A DNA stretch of 47,487 bases from NCBI GenBank assembly GCA_025355875.1, contig JANXYV010000225.1, positions 1 through 47,487 of the forward strand, written 5' to 3'. Below the pieces are notes generated by a model. The model was not told the origin of the DNA. It saw only the letters and a program-made list of their open reading frames with translations, and did not search any database. The position numbers and the translations under genes are program-made. Origin of the DNA: Prolixibacteraceae bacterium (lineage in GTDB: Bacteria; Bacteroidota; Bacteroidia; Bacteroidales; Prolixibacteraceae). Shown here piece by piece: positions 35,401 to 42,421 of the stretch (its first letter is position 1; each line of letters opens with the position of its first letter).

Positions 35401-35642
35401 GAACCACCTGAGCATGCCCTACGTTCGCAGACAGAAAAAAAGGCAGAAAAGGCGGATATATGACCGCACAGCCACAGAGTAGCCGCTATTCTTCCATTTA
35501 GCTATGTTAAAACCTGCAACGATTAATAAGACAGAAGATTAATGGATGGTAATAGGTGAAGGATTGATTATGCTTTTGAGACTCCAAAATTGCGTAAATT
35601 TTTCTTCTTGTTAAAGTTAATGCTTTCGCTTCTTCTTTAAAA

Positions 35643-35657
35643 TTGTCAATGTTGACG
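35643..35657. repeat. palindrome copy 4 (TTGTCAATGTTGACG)
   Basis: Variant of the 928-943 palindrome, followed 18 bp later by one CTGGAGTGCCC box (35675-35685) and ~100 bp later by the tRNA fragment. Same parts as the left-side modules in a different order. Confidence 0.7.
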
Positions 35658-35787
35658 AAATTAACTACAAAATACTGGAGTGCCCTTTTTGTGCTATAAA
35701 ATGCTATAAAATGCTGTATTTTGCGCACTCACATATTTTTAAGTCGCTAATAATCAATATTATACAAGTTTGTTCTTTTCCCTGGCA

Positions 35788-35825
35788 GTCAAAAGGTCAT
35801 CGGTTCGATTCCGATATTCTCCACC
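35788..35825 (+). other. tRNA 3'-end fragment with complete T-arm and acceptor strand (att-like), copy 3
   Basis: GTCAAAAGGTC, then T-arm ATCGG-TTCGATT-CCGAT, then ATTCTCCACC. T-stem pairs perfectly, and the acceptor 3' strand would need GGAGAAT at a 5' end that is absent upstream, so this is a 3' fragment, not a full tRNA. Its first 24 bp match 2226-2249 exactly. A terminator follows directly, as after real tRNA genes. This is what the far end of an element integrated in a tRNA 3' end looks like. Confidence 0.7.
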
Positions 35826-35833
35826 TGAAAATC

Positions 35834-35869
35834 AAAGAGTTGTAAATGTAAAAATTTGCAACTCTTTTT
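35834..35869 (+). terminator. intrinsic terminator downstream of tRNA fragment
   Basis: AAAGAGTTGTAAAT (35834-35847) pairs with ATTTGCAACTCTTT (35854-35867), one U:G pair, with a T run overlapping the end. Probably the original terminator of the tRNA gene whose 3' part lies just upstream. Confidence 0.8.
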
Positions 35870-36160
35870 ATTTGCATACAGTTTGCATACTAGCAGGTAT
35901 TTTACTTCCGAAAGTCTTTGGTCTTTCAAATTTATAAGATCGTATGCACTCTCCTTTTTGTATCTATTTTGAGAGTCGCAAATTCTTTTTGGTTTACGAT
36001 GCAGGAAATGGCAAATTTCCGGTATGATGATGTGCTGTTGAAATGGGAAATAATTGGCCCCGGGAGGAGTGTGTGGGCAGTTATTCTCATTTCAATAGCA
36101 TGATGAAACGCTCAATTCAGGCTGTTTAAAACGATAATGAGCGATGACCATGATTTTTAT

Positions 36161-36830
36161 GGGGCAAACACTTCGCAGGTAAAAATAAGCTGAAATGCTC
36201 TTGGTGTGGGATGGGAAAGGTGTAGGTGTTGAGGCACGAAACACTCACACGTGCGATGCTGAAGCTGGGTTGGTGAACGAATGAAATAGTGAACTGTGTA
36301 GTGAGGTACGAACGTAACGGCGAACGGTTGAATGAGTGAGACGAACCGGCTGTAAGCATAAGGCCATGCGCAAATGCTCCTTTATTTTTACATGCACCAT
36401 TAAAGGGCGGTGGGGTATTTGAGGTTTTTGTTTTTCGGGGGCAAACACTACCGCAGGACATACCGCTGATTGGGTTGGGAAAAGCAAGTGTGGTGACTGA
36501 ATGCAATGTAGCGAATTGGGTTGGGTGGAATGGAGCTTCTCTTTTTGGCTTTGAGCTCTGGATTGTGAGGAGGAAAGCCAAAGGGGAGCGGAATGAAACG
36601 GAGGGTAGGCATGAGCGCAATGGAATGAATGGAAACACTCTTGCGTGGGTAGCCGAGGCTGGAGGCTGACAACGAATGGAATGTAACGAAAGGTGGCGGA
36701 ACGAAGTGCAGCCCTAGAGTGTAATGGAGAGAAGCGGAAGCCACTGGCCGCAGGCTTTGGCCGTAAAACAATTCATGGCTTGCACCTTAGATGGGTGGTG
36801 GGGCTTTTTGTGGTTCTTCTGGGGACAATC
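36161..36830. repeat. G-rich imperfect tandem repeat region, non-coding
   Basis: Two unlike-length units start with GGGGCAAACAC...CGCAGG (36161-36179; 36438-36457) and end with TGCACC..TA.A.GGG.GGTGGGG (36393-36424; 36781-36813). Between them are many short GAAYG-type words (GAACGAATG, GAATGAATGG, GAATGTAACG). Composition is clearly unlike the AT-rich surroundings. Similar text is likely to recur elsewhere in the genome; could be a structured RNA or a repeat family. No gene. Confidence 0.6.
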
Positions 36831-36871
36831 CCAATACTTCAAAATTTAAACAGGCAAGTCGGAATAGATTT

Positions 36872-38065
36872 TCATCTTATTGTAATTTCTTCGTTCACCA
36901 AATCGTATTTATATTTCACAATTTCACCGGAAATGATGAATTGAATGACTTGTTCTATAATATCAAGAGGTGCAATAAACCATTCTCTGGGGGTGTGGCG
37001 GTTGCCATTTTTATCGAATATGTCAATGTTTAAACAGGAGTTGCCGAAAAAGTTATGAAGCAATTGTTCCAATTTCTGCGGATTCATGTTGAAACATTTG
37101 TACGCCATTACAATGCGAACGTCAGCCATTAAGTAGGTTGGTTCCTGAAAGGCATTTTTTATCCTGTCCTCAACTGTTGTTTTGGAGTAACCAATTTTAT
37201 ATAAGTGCTGTATTTCCCGGATTTCCTTCTTTTCACTTTTCGATTTTAAAATGTAGATAAATCCGGCTTCCTGATCTTCTTCTGTAATATTGCCAAATTT
37301 CTCCAGAAAGGTTTCATTTACTTTGTCGGCATTTTCAGAAACAGCCTTCCCATTTGCATATAAAATTTTTTCAACTGACCGTTTTAGCATGTTTGATTCG
37401 GTGCCATTTTCAAAAACACATCGTGTCCGTCCGTCTTCTCTAACTCTTGTGCCATCTTCTTTATAATGTTCCCTTTGTGTAAGTTCAATCTTTTCAATCA
37501 AAAACAAAATACCATTGTGGACATAAAAAGCGCCTTCACGCAAATTACCTAATTTAAATTCAATCAGCTTTCTTTTACCGGTTGAAAGGTCTTTTTGAAC
37601 ATCTCTGAAAAGTGATTCGTATTTGTCGAAATCTTTGCAGGATTTGCGGCGGGCAATAAAATCGGCACTGGCTCTATCATCTTGTTTTGTGATGTGTTTC
37701 AGATCAAAAAGTCCTTCAGAATCATCACCTAACAAGCCCAAAACATCATCATTTAAAATGTCATCCAATGAATTGATTTCTTTTTGCTGATAGTTTAATA
37801 AGCCATAGGAATCGTATTTTAAAAGCATTTCAACTTTTACCGGATTCTCTCTAATAGACTTTAACCGGGAGTACAATTGATGTTCCTGAATACCGCCGCC
37901 TTGTTCGGGTTCCCTGTTGTTTTTTTCAAAGAAATCGTTTATTGCCATAAATGAAACAACAAGCCTTCCATCTTCATTCTGTGCAGGTGAATTAGAGGGT
38001 TTAATATTCAACAAACCCAACGGATCGTTTTCGAATATTTCCTGAAGCTTTTTATCCCTGTCCAT
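36872..38065 (-). CDS. T5orf172/GIY-YIG domain protein, candidate nuclease
   Basis: 397 residues. The C-terminal domain (about 265-345) is of the T5orf172 (GIY-YIG-related) type: GFIYILKSKSEKK (268-280), LYKIGYS (288-294), Arg301 in VEDRIKNAF and Glu333 in PQKLEQLLHNFF, matching GIY-YIG catalytic positions. The N-terminal part has four short related motifs, NDPLGLLNI, YDSYGLLNY, NDDVLGLLGD and DSEGLFDL, possibly a binding repeat. It is the last gene of the minus-strand operon and its ATG overlaps the helicase stop by 14 bp, so the two are translationally coupled. I infer that it supplies DNA cleavage for the helicase; T5orf172 domains can also be DNA-binding only. Confidence 0.85.
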   Translation of the reverse strand: MDRDKKLQEIFENDPLGLLNIKPSNSPAQNEDGRLVVSFMAINDFFEKNNREPEQGGGIQEHQLYSRLKSIRENPVKVEMLLKYDSYGLLNYQQKEINSLDDILNDDVLGLLGDDSEGLFDLKHITKQDDRASADFIARRKSCKDFDKYESLFRDVQKDLSTGKRKLIEFKLGNLREGAFYVHNGILFLIEKIELTQREHYKEDGTRVREDGRTRCVFENGTESNMLKRSVEKILYANGKAVSENADKVNETFLEKFGNITEEDQEAGFIYILKSKSEKKEIREIQHLYKIGYSKTTVEDRIKNAFQEPTYLMADVRIVMAYKCFNMNPQKLEQLLHNFFGNSCLNIDIFDKNGNRHTPREWFIAPLDIIEQVIQFIISGEIVKYKYDLVNEEITIR

Positions 38066-39986
38066 TTTGAGCTTTCCGTTTTTGTTCTTTCAAAAAGATA
38101 ATTCCTTCAGCCATTCTTCTTTCCAACGGGTCGTTTGATTGAAGGCTTGGTTCTTTTTTGAATGTTTTTACAAAGTCGTTTATTTTCGGCCAAAGCAACA
38201 ATGCTTCTTCCAATGTCATTTGTATTCGGGTTGCCTCAATAACATCCTGAATTACTTTTAAAACTTTGGTGGTAACATCCTTTGATAATATTTCGAATGC
38301 TTTCTGGAATGGATTAATACGGTCAATCAAATCAATATGTAAATCGTCAATGTTTACAAATTGACCGGCCATCCGGATAAAGCGTTTATCACCAACTTCT
38401 TTAATTTCACCGCCTTTAATTACAGAATCGACCACAACATATTGCCGAATTTCTTCAATTTCCTCAGCAGATAAATCAGGATATTTTATTTGAATGATTT
38501 TCGGGATTAATACTTTGTTGATTACTTCAGGTTCAATATTACCGGGCATTGCTTTCAACATAGTACCATCCTGAAGAATGGTTGCTTTTAAATCATTCAG
38601 GTCAGATTCAATGATGTCTTTAACCCGTTTTGATGTTGGCATTTTAAAACCTCGGATTTTTATTTCGCCTGGTTCGGCTTTGTCTTCATCCGATAATTTG
38701 GTTTTAAACTTAAAATTTGGTGCCAACACTTGCTCCATCAGCAATGATGCAGTAATGGCTTTTAACATGTTATTTACCGATAGTTTTACCAAATCATCGG
38801 CTGCATCAGGTTGAGCAATAAGGTTGGTAAATTGCGCATGTGACTTATTACTGCTATCACGGGTACAACGGCCAATGATTTGAATTATTTCCGTCAATGA
38901 GCCTCGATAACCAACCGTTAAAGCATGTTCGCAAAATGGCCAGTCGAAACCTTCTTTTGCCATCCCTAAAGCAATAATCAGGTCCATATCATCAACCGAC
39001 TTGATTTCTCGCAGATAGTTTTGAATTTTATCCCGGTCTTTCTGATTATCATTCACTAAATCGGCAACTTTTAAAAGTTTGCCATCCGAATACCGTTTTA
39101 TATTGATAACACCAGTTTCAGAATCGACACTGGTAACGTCACCAATGGCATCCAAAATTGTATCTACCTCCTGATGTTTGTCTTTGGTTGATTCTCCCGA
39201 ATTTACATTGGGAATATGAAGTATCGTTTTTTTATCGGTGTCTAAAATTTCGAGAATTGCCGTTGTGTAACGTCCCTGATAAAAATGATAGCCAATTCCC
39301 AATGATTTCAGGAAGGTATACCCGTTTAATTGCTCATAGTAGTTGTATGTTACTTTGGTGAACCGGGCTTCATCTTCAGGTAAAAGTACCGGAACGCTGT
39401 CGCCGCGAAAGTACGAACCTGTCATTGCAACAATATGGGCGTTTGACTTTGCCATTATTGAACGTAGCAATTCACCTAAACGGCTGTCGCCATCGGCTGA
39501 AACATGATGAAATTCGTCTATAGCCAAAAGAATATTATTGAATCTGGATTCTTCCAGTTCTTCATAAGCAAAGCGAAGCGTGGCATGGGTACAAATCAAA
39601 ATTGATTCGCCGTTTTCGAGGAAATTTTTAAATGCCTGAACCTTACTTTTGCTTCCGTCCATTCCCGGAGTGCAAAGGTTATATTGATCGTTTGGCACCC
39701 AATCAGCAAAAAAACCGAAGCTTTTTAAATTGGTTTTTGCAAACGAACCACCGATTGATTTTTCAGGAACGGCCACAATTACTTTTTTCAAACCCTGATG
39801 CACCAGTTTGTCTAAAGCAATAAACATCAATGCTCTTGATTTTCCTGAAGCTGGCGGGGCTTTCAATAGAAGGTATTGAGCATCGCGAGCCTGATATGCT
39901 TTTTCCTGCATTTCGCGCATTCCCAACGGATTGATTTTAGAGCTTTGCCCTGTCTGGGCGTAGGTTACATGTACTATATCGGGCAT
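38052..39986 (-). CDS. SF2 DEAD/DEAH-type helicase
   Basis: 644 residues, cytoplasmic. Motif I APPASGKS (43-50), motif Ia-like VIVAVPEKS, motif II DEFH (157-160), motif III-like AMTGSYFRG, and C-terminal RecA part with ALGMAKEGFDWP and motif VI QIIGRCTRD (369-377). The remaining ~260 residues are an accessory region of unknown fold. Resembles the stand-alone restriction-type helicases (type I/III R-like motor without its nuclease domain). The ATP-driven motor could translocate along invading DNA for the overlapping GIY-YIG protein. The start ATG at 39986 follows a 216-bp gap. Confidence 0.92.
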   Translation of the reverse strand: MPDIVHVTYAQTGQSSKINPLGMREMQEKAYQARDAQYLLLKAPPASGKSRALMFIALDKLVHQGLKKVIVAVPEKSIGGSFAKTNLKSFGFFADWVPNDQYNLCTPGMDGSKSKVQAFKNFLENGESILICTHATLRFAYEELEESRFNNILLAIDEFHHVSADGDSRLGELLRSIMAKSNAHIVAMTGSYFRGDSVPVLLPEDEARFTKVTYNYYEQLNGYTFLKSLGIGYHFYQGRYTTAILEILDTDKKTILHIPNVNSGESTKDKHQEVDTILDAIGDVTSVDSETGVINIKRYSDGKLLKVADLVNDNQKDRDKIQNYLREIKSVDDMDLIIALGMAKEGFDWPFCEHALTVGYRGSLTEIIQIIGRCTRDSSNKSHAQFTNLIAQPDAADDLVKLSVNNMLKAITASLLMEQVLAPNFKFKTKLSDEDKAEPGEIKIRGFKMPTSKRVKDIIESDLNDLKATILQDGTMLKAMPGNIEPEVINKVLIPKIIQIKYPDLSAEEIEEIRQYVVVDSVIKGGEIKEVGDKRFIRMAGQFVNIDDLHIDLIDRINPFQKAFEILSKDVTTKVLKVIQDVIEATRIQMTLEEALLLWPKINDFVKTFKKEPSLQSNDPLERRMAEGIIFLKEQKRKAQNGQG

Positions 39987-40005
39987 TTTATCCTTGGTTT
40001 ATTTA

Positions 40006-40145
40006 TTTGTTTATTTATTTATTTTTGAATCCTGAAAATAACGCAACAAACACATAATGAGCAGTTTGTTGTATTTTATTTTTGATTCTGTCTTTGATTT
40101 ATTTTTTTTTGATGTTGCTTTTCATTTGCTTTTCATTTGCTTTTT
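40006..40145. repeat. low-complexity spacer with 11-bp tandem units
   Basis: TTTA-type runs (about 40006-40024), then TTGCTTTTCA-type 11-bp units repeated between 40115 and 40145. Read on the minus strand the unit (GCAAATGAAAAG) equals the last codons of the upstream AlbA gene, so it looks like slippage duplication of that gene's 3' end. Confidence 0.6.
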
Positions 40146-40202
40146 AAGATAACATGTGTATATCGTTGATATTATGCGAGTTGTATCCATTTGTATCGAA
40201 AA

Positions 40203-41861
40203 TTACTTTTCATTTGCTTTTTTTTGAACAAGGAAATACATCCTGTTTTTATCTTGTCCTTCTTTCCCTATCACGCCATGATTGGCCATGCGGTATACTA
40301 TCTTGGATATTTCTTTTTCTGAAATCTCTTTCATTCTATCTTTAATCTCCCGCAACTTGCTTTTCCCGTTGTACTTTAAGTCTTCAACGATTAAGGCTTC
40401 GAGTTTGTATGATTCGATGGTTTTTAATGTCGGTTTGATGTTGAGTTTCGCTTGTGCAAACAAATCAGGATTTAATAAATAGTCTGTTCCCTTTTTTATT
40501 CCGTGTGTGATTAAAATTCCCTTATCGATCAATGAACCAATCCAGGTTCTCATTTTATCCTCCTGAGATAATTGTAATTTACCAGCTAATTGGGTTGAAG
40601 GAATTTTCTTTTCAGCTGCCACCATTCCCAGGGTGATATATTCTTTTTGAGTCAACTGGAAATTTTTGTCAATGTAGTCGAGAATGGAGATAGTATCTGT
40701 ATCTACAATTCCGGAATAAATGGTCACCGAAACTTTTGTAAAATCGCTTTCAATCAGAGGCAAGGGTTTAGCATCTCTGGCCAATTTTTCAAATACCAAA
40801 TCGTAACCAGAGCCTTCTCCTTCCATTAATTTCAAATCGCTTAAGGTTTGAATCAAATGCGGATTTCGGCGATGACGTTCGTGCAAAATATTGTCTTTTG
40901 TTATTCCCAATGGTAGGCTTCCGGGATTTGTAATCGTCATACGATCGGGGTAAACCTCAATAAAAATATCGCCAGAAATGGTGTATTTCTTATGAGCAAT
41001 GGCATTGATAACCAATTCGCGAATAACTTCTTTGGGATATTGCCTGATATTTTTTCGGTACAAACCATCAGACAACTCAACACTATAAGTTAGTTCAACA
41101 GCTTCTTTCTCAATGTCGAGTACTAATTCTTTCGGATTGTGAATGTGATAATGCCATTCTTTTTTCCTGATTTTTTCTTCACGCTCATTGTAAACGATAT
41201 ACTGAACTGTAATTGGATAGCTTAAACGAGCACGCTGTGCCGGTGTTCCCAGCCACAAAACCCCCAGATTGGTTAAATAATCTTCGCCGAGTAATTGGTA
41301 AAAATCGAGTACCTCACTATCTTCTTTTGACTTAATAAAATCGGATACTTTATCTGATTTCCGAATATCAGCTAAAAATTCATTCACTTTAACTTGGTCG
41401 GCCTGATCCAATGTGATTTTTTGGGCTATTATAATTTCCCATTGAAAAGCTGATTTTTCGGATGCCAAATTGGTTATTTCATCACTACCAATAGGATAGC
41501 AATTATCCGAAACGCGGATCAAAACCCTGCCTGAAGAAGTAGTCGCAATTGTTCGGGTTGAAGGTAAAACACGTATTATAAAGTATTCACTGCCATTGGA
41601 ATGCTTTATAATCTCGGGATTAACTAAACCAACACCGTCGGTTAATGCACGTAATTTCTTTACGACTTCGTTCATTGCGGCTATGTCAATCTTCTGATTT
41701 ATTGGCGGGTCGCTTTCTTTATCTTCAATCCCAATAATAAGTGAACCTCCCTGAGCATTGGCAAAAGCAACACAGACCTCGGCAAGCGATTTTAAATCGG
41801 ACTGTTTACCTATTGCTTTCCGAAGGCTTTTATATTCAGTATTATTATCTTCAATTTGCAT
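40203..41861 (-). CDS. AlbA_2 (Schlafen-type) ATP-binding protein with GHKL-like region and winged helices
   Basis: 552 residues. N-terminal AlbA_2 domain: EYKSLRKAIG (9-18) and VAFANAQGGSLIIGIEDKES (31-50), motifs of the Schlafen AlbA_2/AAA_4 group. Middle: HATPase_c_4-type text, EVIRELVINAIAHKKYTIS (Asn286), ITNPGSLPLG and GEGSGYDLVFEKL. C-terminal ~180 residues look like winged helix-turn-helix segments (RIVYRMANHG-type here KIVYRMANHGVIGKEG). Usually annotated as transcriptional regulators; in this operon, between methylase and helicase, it could be the ATPase or sensor component of a defence system. Confidence 0.88.
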   Translation of the reverse strand: MQIEDNNTEYKSLRKAIGKQSDLKSLAEVCVAFANAQGGSLIIGIEDKESDPPINQKIDIAAMNEVVKKLRALTDGVGLVNPEIIKHSNGSEYFIIRVLPSTRTIATTSSGRVLIRVSDNCYPIGSDEITNLASEKSAFQWEIIIAQKITLDQADQVKVNEFLADIRKSDKVSDFIKSKEDSEVLDFYQLLGEDYLTNLGVLWLGTPAQRARLSYPITVQYIVYNEREEKIRKKEWHYHIHNPKELVLDIEKEAVELTYSVELSDGLYRKNIRQYPKEVIRELVINAIAHKKYTISGDIFIEVYPDRMTITNPGSLPLGITKDNILHERHRRNPHLIQTLSDLKLMEGEGSGYDLVFEKLARDAKPLPLIESDFTKVSVTIYSGIVDTDTISILDYIDKNFQLTQKEYITLGMVAAEKKIPSTQLAGKLQLSQEDKMRTWIGSLIDKGILITHGIKKGTDYLLNPDLFAQAKLNIKPTLKTIESYKLEALIVEDLKYNGKSKLREIKDRMKEISEKEISKIVYRMANHGVIGKEGQDKNRMYFLVQKKANEK

Positions 41862-41910
41862 TGTAAATATCTTTAAATGTTATATTGTAATCATGTATCG
41901 TTTGTGATTG

Positions 41911-42408
41911 CTATTTCCACAACCCTTTTTTTTTATAATATTCAATACCCTCAAAAATTCCGTTTTTGGCTTGGTCTATTGTGTCAAATTTATGATCGCC
42001 AAATTGTTCGTCAATTACACATTTGTATTTTGTTGATAATTTATCTTTAAATATTGTAAATCTATGACCTCTATAACTCAATGTATAGTTTCCTTTTTGA
42101 GACTTGTCCCATACCTTTTTCAGAAAAGTACTTCGACGAATAGACTTATTTCGTACTCCATTTTCCCGTTTTTGGGGATTTATATAATCTTCTGTCATTT
42201 TTTCAGCACAGATACAGCCAACCTTGAAAATTTCATCCACCGCTGGATGACTTAGCTCATGAACATACCTAATCCTTTCATTGTTACACATCATACAGAC
42301 TTCATAATCCGTTTCTTCAACCGATTGCCCATCGGAACGTACATCATATACATTTTCTGATGTCCACCCTTTACGCGGGATTCCTGGTATGTTCCAGTAA
42401 TTGGTCAT
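41911..42408 (-). CDS. conserved hypothetical with a Cys/His cluster, in the methylase operon
   Basis: 165 residues, 13 bp after the methylase stop and 49 bp before AlbA_2, so clearly in the operon. Starts MTNYWNIPGIPRKGW. The cluster CMMCNNERIRYVHELSHPAV (38-57) followed by VGCICAEKM gives four Cys and two His with the spacing of a zinc-binding knuckle. The C-terminal half is basic (RNKSIRRSTFLKKVWDKSQK) and beta-rich (YTLSYRGHRFTIF). No family name known to me. Probably a small nucleic-acid- or protein-binding accessory factor; the function is inferred only from position and zinc-like cluster. Confidence 0.75.
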   Translation of the reverse strand: MTNYWNIPGIPRKGWTSENVYDVRSDGQSVEETDYEVCMMCNNERIRYVHELSHPAVDEIFKVGCICAEKMTEDYINPQKRENGVRNKSIRRSTFLKKVWDKSQKGNYTLSYRGHRFTIFKDKLSTKYKCVIDEQFGDHKFDTIDQAKNGIFEGIEYYKKKGLWK

Positions 42409-42421
42409 TCATCAATTGAGG

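Larger units (their letters stand above)
35024..36871. other. long gene-poor boundary between PUL and defence island
   Basis: No gene I can support in 1.85 kb. Contents: AT-rich remnant DNA (35024-35340), a perfect hairpin (35361-35400), palindrome, CTGGAGTGCCC box and tRNA 3' fragment with terminator (35643-35869), then a G-rich imperfect repeat region (about 36160-36830). Open frames on both strands in the last part follow the repeat composition and show no protein motifs. Confidence 0.7.

Noticed and set aside
35740-35825. Complete tRNA gene
   Set aside because: Only variable loop, T-arm and acceptor 3' strand are present; no GGAGAAT-type 5' acceptor, D-arm or anticodon arm upstream.
35918-36103. 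61-residue plus-strand frame after the tRNA fragment
   Set aside because: Isolated, low-complexity start, no motif or ribosome site; may be a decayed tail but not supportable.
36126-36771. Overlapping minus-strand frames of 80-170 residues
   Set aside because: They follow the G-rich repeat composition (Ser/Pro/His-rich in every frame), overlap one another and have no motifs.
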